Below are positions 10,701 to 23,416 of a stretch of DNA of 64,000 nucleotides, piece after piece. The DNA comes from Cadophora sp. MPI-SDFR-AT-0126 (lineage: Eukaryota > Ascomycota > Leotiomycetes > Helotiales > Ploettnerulaceae). Both the position numbers and the translations under genes were made by a program. The stretch spans positions 310,001-374,000 of the forward strand of contig JAGMVK010000014.1 of assembly GCA_020747065.1 (NCBI GenBank). Direction: 5' to 3'. How positions within the stretch are numbered: the first letter of the stretch is position 1; every line of letters starts with the position of its first letter. The notes beneath the pieces are model-generated. The model made no database searches, was not told where the DNA came from, and saw nothing but the letters and a program-made list of their open reading frames with translations.

Positions 10701-12029
10701 TGGCGGCCATTATCACGGAAAGCAGACGCAGGAATGATCTCTATGTCTGAGTCGGAGGCATCGGAAGAATCATCTTGAAAGCTACCTGGCATAGGCCGTG
10801 CTGATTGTTCTCGCTTGAAAGGATTCTGGACGCTGGAAGAAGAAGCGAAAGAGCTGTGTGGAACAAAAACAGGTCTTTCTTGCTTGACGCCTGAATTCAT
10901 TGACCGGGGTTCTGCTTTGACGGAAGAACTGCCATAAGATGGAGGTGCAGGCATCCAGGGAAGCTTCCTGCCAGCCTTTGCTCCATTTTGGTATTGGCTA
11001 GACTGGCTGGACGAAAATGGGTTTACTGAGGCGGACGACTGTTGATTGGCACCAGACATTCGATCGAATGCAGTCCGAGCAGGAGGCTGCATGGAACTTG
11101 ATGGGGCATTCATCTGAGGGGGGGAAAAGCTATTCTGGATAGTCCGAGCGAACTCCTCATCCATTCTTTCCAGCTCCAGTCTTGAAACCTCGTCTTGTTG
11201 CTGTTGAAAGAACTCTCTATCAAATGCATCGAACTTATCATCACTGGAAAAAGAATGGTCAGCCTCGATGCAAAAATATCAAAGAATGTCAAAGTCAAGA
11301 GCTATTGAATGTGTGAACAAACAAAGTGAGGTCAAAAAAGCCATCACCAACCACAGGATAACCATACCCTGAACTACTTGTAGCTGGTGTAGGAGGGCCT
11401 GTGCCGAAAGGACTCTCTGATGTTCGTCTAGACTTATTATCGAAAGGAGGAAGAGCAAGTTGACCATCAAGGTGCGTGCTGTGTGATCGTTTTCGGGTCG
11501 GAAGATTCATCTTTGAAGAACTGACGAGATATCCGAGGGAGTCAACAGTGCCAGGCGAAGAAGCCATCGATGGCGCTGAGGACCGAGGGTACTGCTCTGG
11601 AGTTGCCGTTTGTTAGCAAGGCAAGGCTCTGGGAAAACAAGATCGGGAGGTGACAGAGCAAAGTAAAGAAAATTGCGGCTGCTCGCAGAATAGAAGGAAA
11701 TTCAGAGAAGGGTATAGCATACCTAAGTAGCCGTTCATCGCTACCGTTGCCGTATATTCTGGAGCGTTGTTTGTGCGGGTGGTCTCTGGAGTTGAAAGAA
11801 TGGTCTGGGTGGAAGGCTTTGAAGAAGAGCCACTAGAGCCTTGAGCGGCGCGTTTGAGTCGATTGTATTGACGTTCTAAAGAGTGAATTTCATCGCGAAC
11901 TTCTTGCTCGGCAGCCTCGCGATCTTGTACATTGTCGTCGATTGATTGCAGGAGGACTTTCTGGAAGAGGATCTCCTCTTTTAGGTCTCGCATTTCTTGC
12001 GTCACCTGGGAAGAGGCCGCCTGCGACAT
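7764..12029 (-). CDS. SNF2-family ATPase with embedded RING finger (Uls1/Ris1-like)
   Basis: Five exons (12029-11723, 11596-11368, 11243-10211, 10164-8142, 8089-7764) give about 1305 residues. A coiled-coil N-terminus (about 5-60) is followed by a long Ser/Gln/Pro-rich region containing an acidic hydrophobic patch SDIEIIPAS near residue 340, a likely SUMO-interacting motif. The ATPase core starts near 524 with Walker A DDMGLGKT (549-556) and motif II DEAQ (678-681). A C3HC4 RING finger (CPVCYD to CPTCRG, about 891-943) interrupts the core. A Ser-Asp/Glu repeat and a Lys-rich stretch come next, and the second helicase lobe follows with [11 protein letters not shown] and AHRIGQ. This layout fits Rad5/Rad16 relatives, and the SIM-like motif fits Uls1, a SUMO-targeted DNA translocase with ubiquitin-ligase features. 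The exact orthology is not proven. The start at 12029 opens the coiled coil; longer open frames upstream lack support. Confidence 0.88.
8736..8790. repeat. Simple repeat coding Ser-Asp/Glu runs
   Basis: Tandem GAATCC/GAATCT-type hexamers (plus-strand reading) inside exon 4 of the SNF2-family gene encode alternating Ser-Asp and Ser-Glu in the acidic linker between RING and second helicase lobe. Length may vary between strains. Confidence 0.8.
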
Positions 12030-14965
12030 TGTGGGCAAACTTGCAGACGCCCGGCTGCTGGTTCTGCGTGTGTGCGTGTGATGAATTGAGTGGAGTGGCG
12101 ACCTGGAGGCGAGGCTGCCTTTGGAGTTGGTTGGTGATAATCCTACCCGTGGAGGTGGCAGGGCAGGGCAACAAACAGGCAGGCAGGCAGTACTGTACAG
12201 CAAGGAAAGAAGTTGTGTTGGCGTTGCGCAGAAACTGGACTGAGGGCGAAGTTGGTGGTACAAGAGGAGAATTGAGGTGAGGAAAAGATAGGACGGCCTC
12301 GTTAGGCCAGAAAGGACGGATGAAGAGACCGAATGTTGTTTGCCAGTCTTCTCGCTTTGTCTCCGTCGGGGAGCGGGATCGAATCTGTTTTCTCAGCAGC
12401 CGCGTCAAAGGTTAAGGTAACCGCGTTTTGCCAAGCCAAGCTATGACTGACGATAAGATAAACTGCACTAACTTACAGTACTGTACGAGTAGCTGATAAG
12501 AGCAAAGTGTGGGGAGGGTTACATGATCGTATCTTAACGCCGACGACGCTTCGGACGTCGGAATCGAAAGAGGATGGGATGGGATGGCTCAAATGCATTT
12601 TTCTCGAGCCATAAGCTTCGACAACCGCATGTGAAAATACTTATACTCAGTTCGAACGCTATATGATCATGAAGTTACATCAAAATGTAACAAGTATTCC
12701 CAACTATCGACCTCTTGAGTGGCCGGAGTGGATCCGCTACTGGAGCTGCTGGTCAGCGGGCCTCTGACCTGCTGGTCTGGCTGGCCTCCTTCATCACCAA
12801 TACACGACAGCAAATAGAGCATTTGGACATGCACTTTTATTTTGCCCCTTACAGCCACTTTGCTGTTAAGAATGGCGGTAGCCCTTGCGGAGATGTCAGG
12901 CATTCCAGTTCGAAACCCTCTCTTGTTGGCCAGCCCTGTACTCAACTTTGAACTCTAGACTCCCCTCATTGTGGAACATATCCTCGGCTGCTGTGCAGTA
13001 CCGATTGAGAAGTGACATAACTCAACTTATGCTCTCTGTCTTGAGACTCAATTTCTAAGTCCGACGGAGGTATATATACTTCTCCATCCACTCAAAAACC
13101 TCTTCAAAGAGTCATCAAGACAGGTGAATACACAGACCAATAAATCCAAACAACAGTCGAATTCCATTCAGCACGAACCTTGCTAAATTGAAAATTCTTT
13201 ATTCACCTCCTTCTCTCTCAGACCCCCCTTCCCTCTCACTCCCAAATCAATTCACATCCCCCCCTCCTTCCCAGCCCTTCATCTAAAACTCCGTGCCAAA
13301 TTCCAACAACAATCCTCAATATAAAGCCTCTCCCGTCCATACATCTCCCCACATTCCCTCCACTCAAAGACAAATTCCCGGTCGGACAATCGAACCATAA
13401 CTTTCTCTCTGTGAGCTCCACCTCAAATTATCACTAGATTGTAAATTACAGTACAGTTCGTTACAGTAATAACTCAGCAGTCCTCCGCTGCATTTCCGTG
13501 TCTGTACCTCCGCGCAACTAAAAGAAGAAAAGAAAAGACGGTGCGGGACGGACTTGCTAAGCGAAGCGAATGACAACAAGAAACATGACAACAATCCAAC
13601 GTCCAACGCCTAACCTCACTACATCTGCGATAAATATAAGTCTACCTCCAACCGCTCCCCTTTCTCATTTTCAACAATAACTTCATCATCTACACCATCT
13701 CACCCAAATCCGACCCAGCCCAACCCAACCCGACACAAACCCCTTCCCCTTCCTCTAGCGGGCACGACAGTATATTCTCAACCGCCGCAATATTCCAACA
13801 TCAGCAGCTGCAAGCGCTGTATCTATACTCATACATTCCAAAATACACATTCTCACCATCTATAATTGCCCATCCTCAAGCTCTTGATTGATTAGCCCCT
13901 AAACTCCATAATTCACAATCACAACCACAATCACAACCACAATCACAACCACAATCACAGTCAAAATCACAGTCACGATCACAAATACAGTCCTTGCCAT
14001 TTAACTCACTCTTAGCTGCAGGTCCGAAATATATTCACGACCAGGTGCATCATTCGATACCGAGTATCCTGTGTAGAAGTCAAGGAACCAATTCATCCAA
14101 CGGGAGCCAAAATGCGAATGGATAGCTTCATTATCAGCACTTGTGTGGCTGGAATGACATAAATTACGTCATCACTTCACCACTCATATCCAAGCCAGAA
14201 AGAAGAGTCATGCATCATGGAAGGGTATCTCATTCATTCATTCGGTCTCAATTCTCTACGGGTCTTCATATTCAGTCTCCATCCAACTCCACTAATCCAT
14301 CAACCAGAGTTTCACCATATCCAGCAATAGCCAGAATATCTATATCCAGATAACTTCTCTCCGTTTGCGTTCATCCCCTCATCTGATCTCGATCCCCAGT
14401 GCAAGCAACCAAATTTCAAGTTGCAGTACGCTCCGCATCAGATGAGTAACCAGCCACACGGGTGTTTTATCTAGCCATTCCTTCCCTTGCATCTATGCAC
14501 TACTTCACCACTCCATGCAATGAATCGTTCCCATATTGATATCCATAACGAGACGAACAAAAGAAATTCAACACAACCAAGGACAACTCCGTCGAAAATC
14601 CAGACGAATTAAAGATGAAATCAATGTGGAAAAGCAAAAGGGGTAGTCCAGGCCCCGATTCGGTCCGGTCCAGCCTAGACTCCATAAACTCCGAGAACGA
14701 TGCATAACGGATGAGGTAATATCAACACCAGCACTTGGTGTGTGTCGCATGAACGGGGTATTCGATATCGAGTGATGTGGGTCCAGTCTATAGTTGTGTT
14801 ATGAGGCCGTGACGTTCGTGACTAATTTCGGGTGGATGGATGTGTGTCGAGTCGATGACAATATGGGAGACGATGAAGGTGCTGGACCAGCCAGCAAAGC
14901 ATGTAGTGACCATGCCAGCTAGTCAGTAAAGTCCTGGTCAGACCCTTGTCTCATCGTAAAGCACA
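12030..14965. other. Long intergenic region with CT-rich tracts
   Basis: About 2.9 kb without a convincing gene. The part beside 12029 is the SNF2-gene promoter. From about 13180 to 13980 the plus strand is strongly pyrimidine-rich and ends in an A/C-rich hexamer repeat, which resembles a long 5' leader of a plus-strand transcript. A 17-codon reading frame begins at 14112 in a good context (GCCAAAATGC) but nothing longer follows, so a noncoding or very short coding transcript is possible and unproven. Confidence 0.35.
13914..13978. repeat. ACAATC / ACAACC hexamer repeat
   Basis: About ten tandem copies of CACAAT/CACAAC-type hexamers with small substitutions at the right end. It is a simple-sequence repeat in noncoding DNA, with no spacers as in a CRISPR array. 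Confidence 0.85.
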
Positions 14966-16786
14966 TCATACTCTTCTCTCAGCCGGGCTAGGCTTAGCAC
15001 CGGTATAAGGCTTGTTCAACGTCATTTCCAACTGTCTCTCATTCTCCTTTCTGACCGCAGAGCTACCAGCAACCATATATCCATCAGCCTCCTCCAGCTC
15101 GAATGGAGTGATAGGTCCCGGACTGCCCATTGGTTGCAATCGTGGACTGTTCGGCTCCTTCGAGATTCCACCTTGTTTCATCGGAGCAGCAGCTCGAGCC
15201 TGAGCAATCATCTCTCGCTGGTATTGTTGTAGCTTGCGCTTGATGTCTGAAGACTTTCTCTCATGTCCGGGACGTTCCTTCGATGCACGCTTGTTGGATG
15301 TAGTTGGAATGGATAGGTTGGTGGGAGGAAGTGGAGTTCTGGGGTCTGAGGTGGGGGTGGAGACTTCAGTTGAGGCTGGTGACTTGTAGTTCGAGGGATG
15401 ATATTTGCCCATGGGGATGCGAAGGGTCTCGGGAAGCGTAGGGGAAAGTTGGCCAAAGGCGGAGGGACTGAGCATATGCGTAGACATCTTGGGCGTTGTG
15501 TCAGATGCAGGACTGAATTTCGGTGAGTTGGTCATTGGTGATTCGCTTTGGTGAGAACGTCCGTGGTGATTTGAGAATGGGTGGGAGCGGTATGGCTTCG
15601 TAATTTCTTCGTGGTTTGGAAAGTACCCGCTGCACGAAGATTAGCATGAACATCAATGATGCGACTCGTTATATTGTAATGAAGACTCGGTCACTCCCTC
15701 TCCGCCGTCCCTGCCATGATGGATGCTCGGCCCCACGTCAACAAAACCAGCGCCACGTACCACGAGTCAAAGATCAAGTGCGTGACCATCGTAGACAATC
15801 GTCATGCAGCACCGACTCCAGTCCCCTGACAAAAGAAAACACGAGTCAAGTAAAACCTTCGTCTCCGGTTCCCCACGAAACATGCACTCGGGAATGACAA
15901 CAAAGGGGAAGATCAAACATACCCAGGTAGATCTCCTCGTGCAGATAAGGGAGTGTATGCGGCAGTACCTCGTGAGGGCAGTTCGATAGCAATAGGTTGA
16001 CTTCTCTTTCTTCCGGGCGTGTCTAGGAGGGGAGTTTGTGAAACAGAGGACGGGACATTGACTATTTGAAGAAGAGAAAGATTAGCACACCAGATTACCA
16101 AAACGTGCCCCATCATCAGCTTCTCGATCTTTCCCTCATTCGTTCTGTGCCCTTCGCTTTGTCTTCCCTTTCCTCTCTGGCGCGGTCCCCAGTGCGTGGG
16201 ACAGAATGGCTGGGGCTCTGTATGGTTGTAGGGCCAGTAGGGGACTGGGGCGGTGCGTAGGTGGCATTTTGGTGGCGGGGTAGCGCTACGCCATTCCCGT
16301 TCACGATGCATTAGAAGCCCACCAGAGCCCACAGAGCCCACCAGAAGGTCCACTTGGTGCTGGGATGTACCCGCCGGAGGTTTTGCTCCTGTGCGATGAA
16401 CGAATGATCGAGTTTGAGAAGCCCATGTACGGAAGGTACACCGGAGCCTCGGGGAGGGCGAGTACGATTGCTTCGCACAACATGAAGTGGTGGAACTGAA
16501 CAGAGGAGGACCAACAGAGGAATAAATAATATAGTAGCATACCTGGCGTAGTAGAACGTGATGGTCCCATACTCTCACTTCTGCCCATTGCCTTTCCCTT
16601 CTCCTTGCCATCTGGTGTTCTTACTTGTAATCCTCTGAAGTTCGCCACGATGGAGTCTTCGCTCTTGGTGCTCACGGTGCTGGAATTACTGCTGGATCTT
16701 GTAAAGCTCGGACGTGGGCTCCGGTTCGGCGCCTGCTGAGCAGCGGATGCCAGATAGGACGCTGGCTTGAATGATCGGCTGGCCAT
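14966..16786 (-). CDS. Low-complexity protein of unknown function
   Basis: Three exons (16786-16543, 16061-15923, 15629-14966) join in phase to give 348 residues. I do not recognise a family. The protein starts MASRSFKPASYLASAAQQ, is rich in Ser, Pro, Thr and Arg throughout and looks largely disordered. A more ordered basic segment SSDIKRKLQQYQREMIAQA lies in the last third and could form a short helix. Many SP and TP pairs are candidate phosphorylation sites. There is no signal peptide or membrane segment. The introns are unusually long for the window (481 and 293 bp). Frames upstream of 16786 continue open but begin in sequence that looks like leader. Continuity of splicing and amino-acid composition support a real gene; function is open. 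Confidence 0.62.
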
Positions 16787-19580
16787 GTTGTACTGTACGT
16801 ACTGCACGCTGGGTGATGGTGATTCGAGAAGCAATCGAGCCTTGCCAGAAGGACGATGGTGTGCGAGGAGGAGACGACCGAAGCTCGAAGGAGATATTTT
16901 GGGGGACCGCGTGATCAAAGGTCGCAAACTGTTGTTTTGGGCGAGTAGAGCGATGATCCGGTCGTTGGGTTGAGGCAGAGTTGTGAGTGGTTGATGCTGG
17001 TCGAAGGTGGTCGGAAGGATATGCCGATAGTGCTGGCCCTGTGGGTAGGCTCGAGTTGCTTGTCGATCGATCCCTACGTATGTATCGTACCAGACTTTGA
17101 TCGAGTTTCGGTGTTTGTCTTGAGAACGACTGCCGAAATGCCACTATTCTATGGAGAAAAAGAGTCGGTGTGATTTGTGGTGGCTTCTTGATGGTTCTCT
17201 AAATCGTGCGTGGTGTTGTGGTTGCTCCCTTTGTTTGCTCGCAAAACAGCTGTTCGTTCGCATTCGGAGGCGGTGATGATGTCGTCAAAAGACAAAATGA
17301 CGTCGAACCTGCCCGCCTTCCTAACAGAAGCGAGCGAGGGAGGATTCTGATTAATGAGGGATCCCTTTCCAAAATATCCTCAAAGAAGGGAGATTGCCTT
17401 GTAGTTTGCGCATGCGATTTGATTTGGTGAATCGACTTGGGTGCCTGGAAGAAAGTCTCAGACTCGTGGTCTTCATGCTTTGTTCCTCCCCATTCTTATC
17501 CGAAGTACTGTACCAAGAAAGTTCGTATTCTTGGGGGCGATGCAATGAGACTCGAGACGGCATCAATTGCGAATTCTTTCATTGGCAATAGAACGATTTG
17601 AGAATGATTTCTCTTCTTTCCTCTGTGTGGCATCTTTCTACCCGTCTATCATTCAGTGCCATCACATGCATTTTAAATGATTCGCCCTTTCCTCCCTCTT
17701 CCCAACCACAGACAACCTGACAACATCCACCAAACGGTCTGTCTATCAAAGCCACGTTTCAAGGCTGTGCATATCCATCTATGTCTGAGATCGTATCATA
17801 TCGACCATATCGAGCGCCAGGAAGGAAGTAGTTGCAGAAAAGCCAAGGCCCAAATGTCGATTTATTTCCCTTCACATCAAGACGATCCGCACTTCTGCAG
17901 GGCTTTGCCGGGTCTTGCCAAGGTTGTCGCATCAAAAAAAAGTTGCCTCTATCTGTCTCATCTTCCTCATTTTCGTGTCTTATGAATGATTACATGTATG
18001 CGCTGGTCCAATTTATTTTTATGCAGCATTCCAAGGACCCACCATTCTGAAGAACGTCAAGAATGAAGTCATAGTAAGACATCTTAAATTTTTGCGGTGG
18101 ATGCTACCCTTTCACGATCCTGCAGGGATATTCCGTACTTACATGCTCCTAAAGCAAGATCTCAAAAACAAAAGTGAGTTCGCAGTGGCTTGACTCACTC
18201 TCGTCGTTCCTCTGTCAATCTTCTCTTGCTTTGAAAGTCAAGCCTTCAAACCCAACGTCTCCTCGGGAAAACTCAAAGTGATCCTCCTGTAGATCTCCCA
18301 TAACAGGGAACATGCCCGCTCGTTTATCCCTCTCCTTCCCTATCCCAACTTTCCTCTCTTACTACAAGCATTCCCCTCCCTCCCGTCGACGACCCTCTTT
18401 TATTCGTTTCAAACCATTCCAAAAGATCAAACAACCAACCCCACCACCCCACCTCGCCCACATCCAAAATCCATCGCCATGCATTCGCAAACGCTCAAAC
18501 TGGCAGACTCGCCCCCCGTATCGTTTCCCCAGCTCTTGTCAATCACCAAACACGATCATCCGACTAGCAAGCAAGCTCATCTCTTGGGGTCTTGGTTTAG
18601 TTCTCCCCCAAGATTGCAACGAAACCGAACTACAGTTCCTTCTTGACTTGATGTTAATCAGAAGCACAATCATGAATGAGTAACCGAGCACAGCTTTTCA
18701 TGATCTGATTTATGACCGAACAAAACCGATAGAAGCTAGTTTCTCTCATGTAAAGTTCAGACCCCGCGGACCCTTCATATGGCAGTTGGGTGATCGACTT
18801 AGACCCTTGAATTAAAAAGTGTTGATCTCTGGACTGATATGCCGTGTGTGACAGGCTGTGATTGGAGGGAGAGGGGGAGGGGTAGAGGGGATGATTGATT
18901 GGTTGGAAGAGAGGGCTGGAGATGCTTCCTAATAAGGGATTGGAGTTGATTCGATGGCCATGGATAGAAAGACCTGGCTGGCATTCATGCCTTCTCCTAC
19001 TGCTTGGACTTTGGACATGAACTGTGAGATTGGCTTCTGGCGGTAAAGCAGTCCAGGAGAAGACTCAGAGGAGGTCATTGAAATGACACAGAGATTCTGT
19101 CCATACATGCATCCACGTACCACAAACCACTCGAAGAACTCAGCGTCGAGTCTCCAACCGTACCACAATCCCGAGGTCTTGCACAAAAGGCTTCGATTGT
19201 TTTCATACGAGATCCAATTCCAAAAACTAGACGCGTGCTAAAATATTTGATGAAAGCGCAAGCTAGTAAAAAATATTGGTATCATCGCGCAATGAACTCG
19301 CAAGATGGTATCAAACGAGGATGGCTCCCTGATAGGACCTCTCAAAATAATGTAGAAACTCTCCCTTCCAGCTTTCCAACCAAGCGTATTCCTCATGCAA
19401 CGAAAAGGTATCCGCTATCTCATCGCAAAACAACGTCCTCCTTCATGTAACGTCATCGTGGGTATCAATCATGTATGCTATGCTCGCTTTCCCGAACCCT
19501 CACTTTCCGATCGGCCTGCCATTACACCAACCCTTCCATCTCTCACCCTCCTCTCCCTTCCACTCCACCCCACTCCTCCC
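16787..19580. other. Long intergenic region
   Basis: About 2.8 kb. The left part is the promoter side of the low-complexity gene, the right part the 3' flank of the MARVEL-like gene. A 123-codon plus-strand frame at 18312-18683 is proline- and serine-rich because of its C-rich template and has no domain or codon signature that convinces me. Nothing else stands out. Confidence 0.4.
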
Positions 19581-20121
19581 CTAAACCTTCGCCCTCCCCG
19601 TCCAAAGACTTCTCTGGCCCCTATGCCTCACCCAAAAGATCGCCATCGCCATCGCACTAATCAGCCAAAGCAGCGCATTCACCAGATCAATCCAAACCGC
19701 ATTCTTCATCCTCTTAATCCCCGAATTCCCCTCCGCGTCTTCCTTAATATACATGTTCCCGAAGAGGCCGAAGAGCGCGATCCAGAGGATGAAGAGGATC
19801 AGGTCCCAGACGAAGATGAAGGGGATGCGCGCGGTGAAGGGCGCGAGGTAGAGGAGTGCGGTGAAGGCGGAGAGGGAGGCGGTTACTTCGGCGTAGATCT
19901 GTGGGGAAGGGGGGTGTCAGTATATATTGGATGAGGTTTCTTATTGGGGGCGGGGGAGAGAGAGAAGAGAGACGTACCCATTTCCCATCGCTGTACTTGC
20001 CCGCCTTGTTCGCGCGGTTCAGATCAACGCCATACAATCCGCAGACCGCGAGCGCGAAGACGAGTTGGATGAAGCGATACACGCTGTGCGCGATGTACGC
20101 TTTTGTGAGTTCGAGACGCAT
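19581..20121 (-). CDS. Small MARVEL-like four-helix membrane protein
   Basis: Two exons (20121-19978 and 19898-19581) give 153 residues. Four hydrophobic segments are visible, at about 12-33, 50-70, 73-94 and 120-140, with short loops and a basic C-terminal tail. The first segment includes RFIQLVFALAVCGLYGVDL, as in fungal MARVEL / membrane-associating proteins that sit in plasma membrane or vesicle membranes. The intron donor GTACGT after GKW and the acceptor CACAG preserve the frame exactly. The start at 20121 is the only ATG before the first membrane segment. Function beyond membrane association cannot be inferred, and the neighbours do not help. Confidence 0.78.
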
Positions 20122-22765
20122 CTTGCTTTCGTTATTTTGTGTGCGGGGATATTCGTGGGATTGCGCGCGACTTGGTGATGATGTTGGATGTTATCGCGAA
20201 GTGCTGTTGTCGCAGTAAGTTGAGCGATGTGTGTGGCTTCAATCGAACACAGCAGAAATGTATGGAGTGTTTGATATTGTGTTGTGGTCGTAGAATTGAT
20301 TGACTGTTCTGCGTTGAAGAAGCTCTCTTCACTGTGACTGCTTTCGTGACGTCGTGGAATGTTGTCTGTCTTGTCCGTGGTCGCTGTCCTGGCTAAATCA
20401 CAATCAAACTCACATCAAACCATTCCCCCCCCTTACCTCCTATATACACATCAACCCCTCCTATATCATCAGGCGCGCTTTCCACCATCCCTCTTCCAAG
20501 TTCCAATGACGATCGATCGTCTTCAAGCCATTCATTCCATGTTGCAGCAGCTTACCAAAGCAAAAATCTTGGCAGCAAGCCAGCCATACCAAAAACACGC
20601 GCAGAAAAACTTGCAAGCAGGAAAAGAAGAACAGCTCATGCCAGCCTATGACGGCATCGTGGAGATGGAAATGTGACACTATGACACCGTGACACCCCTG
20701 CGCTGCAGCGTGGCGCTTGACCCCTGAAATTGCGATAGGCAAGCGAGTGGGTTTGTGACTGTGATTGGATGGTGGGTCTGATGTGTCGAGGGTGAGTTAG
20801 ATGGATTGGGAGAAGTTGGGATGGATGGCTGAACTTTATATTTTTGTGTGTGTGTTGTTCCTTTTGGGATGGGTAGGAATTCAGTTGAATAAATTCGTTT
20901 GTGCTTGTACTTCTTTGATGGGATTTGTCGTTGTGTTTGTAGTCTTGACAGTTTCATTCAGGTTTTTGATGCCAAGCGAGGGTCCACGGCCGAGGATTGT
21001 CGACATGCTTACCGAGTGATAACTTAATGCTTTCTCAGCCAAAAGCAGTAAGTCGCCTTTGAAGCCATTTGGCTGCGCTACAATGTGTCACACTGTCCAT
21101 TTAGTTCGTATTGTTGCGGATTCTTCTTTTCTGTCTTGAGATGTTTTTGAACTCGTTCAATGTTCATCTATCGCACACGATTGTTTTCACAGCGAATTTC
21201 TACTCCGTCTTAACGCTACGAAATACCCAGAATTGCCCAGAAGGAAACACTGCAAATTCATGCGGGAAGATACTCAGTCATCGAGGCTCTCCGGAGTCCT
21301 TTGACCTTCAGATCCAAAGCAACGCTGCGATTCAATGTTGAAAAGCTCCGACATGATATCATTCCAAGCCGTCGCCTCAGACTAAAGCCGCTTTTAGCTG
21401 GTCAGCTTGTTGATGGGGGACATACACGTCTCAGCAAGGATGTGGTAGTTGTCTGGATTCTCAGGGTTACGGCCAAGTTAATTTTAGCCTAATTAACGCA
21501 CCTGTATCAGACTCGAAAGCTCGAAGGCAGAGTATCTCGTACTTACAGCTTACCAATATTCCCTTAGGTCCCTTGTTACTCTATGTCCCTCATCTCTTTC
21601 CCATTTCATGTCTCCTGTGTTCTTCTCTTGTGAATGCACAGACAAGACAAACTCGAATGACACATTCATTCGGCCCCCTTCTAGTGACATTTCTCCTATG
21701 CTCGACTCTATCTTTCACCCACGACTGCCGATTTACGCCTTCATGGACCGGACTGGAATTCAAGTCATACAAATAGATCTCGTGAGCGTCTGTAATGATA
21801 CAGACTAATATTACGATATACAAACCAACATAGGCAAGTAAATGTAACTCAAACGTTAGGAAGAAGTTCGTATGTGGTAAACAATTTTCTAGTGCAGAGT
21901 AGCAATGCCATCTATAATTCAAGCCTTGTGGCGGCAGAACCTCGTGCAAATGCCATTCACTACGGATTTATCTAGCCTCCGTTGATATCAAAATGAAGCG
22001 GCTTTCCGCTTCATACCAGCTTTCTCGGAGTGACCTCCATACGTCAATTAGCATCAAGATTCCGGCGGGAAAAGGAGATTTGTGTACTGGATATTGTATA
22101 ACCTATTAGCAATTATGATAGCTGGGTATATAGGTCATTTCATTAGTTCCCATCATGATTCAGGATCCTCCATTCGATGCAAACCTGAAATGGCGGTTAT
22201 TGTTTCCCTTTGTTTTTGGTGCTCGCTAAGGCATCTAAGCACCTTCAAGTACAAGCGAGAAAGTCCACTGCTTGGTCCCTAGCGCAATTTAGAGAATTTA
22301 GCATTGATTCATAGACCATGAGGCTAAAGCTAGGCTTATGGTCATTGATCGTAGCACCGAGAGGACCTTCGATGCAGAAGCACGTGACAAATAAAGCCTT
22401 GCATATATCCCTTGCAAAGGATACGGTTGTTACACAACAAAATATGAAGGAGCGGAGGGCCCTTAGATGTGATGATATTATACATGCTTCCCACGATTTT
22501 CGGAGTTGGAGTGGTTCTTCACTTCAGTTTACATAGCTACATCAAGCCATTAGTGGGATATTGCGTATGTAGATGGATGACTCATACTTCGTCTCCAGAT
22601 CATTTATCACATCCCGTCTCTGTCAAGAGCAGCCATTTCCAACCATAGATGCAACATAACACATACCTCTTCTAAGCTCCAGTATCGGTCTCCTTCGAGT
22701 TTCTCAGCCCGTTGCTTGAACTTGCTTCGTGAATACGTATCAATTTCTTTTCAGATAAATCCAAA
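20122..22765. other. Long intergenic region between divergent genes
   Basis: About 2.6 kb between the MARVEL-like gene (minus) and the GNAT gene (plus). A hydrophobic 72-codon frame at 20801-21019 has no start context, homologous look or intron partner and was not accepted. AT-rich stretches dominate from about 21500 onward. No RNA gene or repeat of note was seen. Confidence 0.4.
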
Positions 22766-23416
22766 ATGGGTTCAATTCTCAAGGAAAATCCTCATAGTTG
22801 TTCAGAACTTCGAATCACATCCTCGAACACCCCCGAATACCGCCATAAACTTGCGGACATCAGCTCCCGAGCAACATTTAGCGACTCGCTAAACTCCCTT
22901 TTCCAAACTGAAAGGGTCGGACCGGCTTCCCAACTGAAGCTTCAAGATCTCTATGACGCTACACTCTTTCGTATCGAGACGAAAGTCAGGCTCGGTTCTC
23001 AAATCGTGGAAGCCGACAACTTCGCCGCCGTTGCGTGCTGGGAACCTCCTGGAGCAGTTCATCCCAACCACTCTTCCAAAGAACTTGATGAATTAGGGCT
23101 GAAGAGGCCTGTATATTCTACATTTATCCGGGACATCGAAACTGCGAGGAGGGAGTGCCTGGGAGAGCAGAAGTGCTGGCAGTTGAGTTTGATGGCGAGA
23201 GATCCGCTGAGGACGAGTAAAGGTGCAGTGAGAGCAATCATTGAACCGTATGTGAAAAGAGCTGAGGAGGAGAAAGTGCCGATTTGGTGCGTTGCTGGAA
23301 ATGAACGGGCCAGGGATGTCTATGCTTATTTTGGTTTCAAGGTTGTGGAAGTTGTTTATTCGGGCCCAGACCGTGTGCAGACTTGGTGCATGGTGTGTAA
23401 CTGGCCGGTCCGATGA
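22766..23416 (+). CDS. GNAT-family N-acetyltransferase
   Basis: An intron-free frame of 216 residues. The C-terminal half has the fungal GNAT pattern: a helix with CWQLSLMARDPLRTSKG, which occupies the position of the acyl-CoA binding beta4 / loop region, and then PIWCVAGNERARDVYAYFGFKVVE, the typical segment in which a residue near the end of the fold is followed by YxxxGF. This group is commonly annotated as an N-acetyltransferase of small molecules with acetyl-CoA as donor; the acceptor is unknown. No signal peptide, so cytosolic. The start is the first ATG (CCAAAATGGG context). A plain stand-alone gene with no obvious partners. Confidence 0.78.
   Translation: MGSILKENPHSCSELRITSSNTPEYRHKLADISSRATFSDSLNSLFQTERVGPASQLKLQDLYDATLFRIETKVRLGSQIVEADNFAAVACWEPPGAVHPNHSSKELDELGLKRPVYSTFIRDIETARRECLGEQKCWQLSLMARDPLRTSKGAVRAIIEPYVKRAEEEKVPIWCVAGNERARDVYAYFGFKVVEVVYSGPDRVQTWCMVCNWPVR

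Noticed and set aside
13914..13978. CRISPR-like array
   Set aside because: The unit is a 6-bp tandem repeat without spacers, in a eukaryotic genome.
18312..18683. Plus-strand frame of 123 codons
   Set aside because: Composition follows the C-rich template, no motif, no supporting intron or promoter signs.
20801..21019. Hydrophobic 72-codon frame as a small membrane protein
   Set aside because: No conserved look, poor start context and no neighbouring exon that would extend it.
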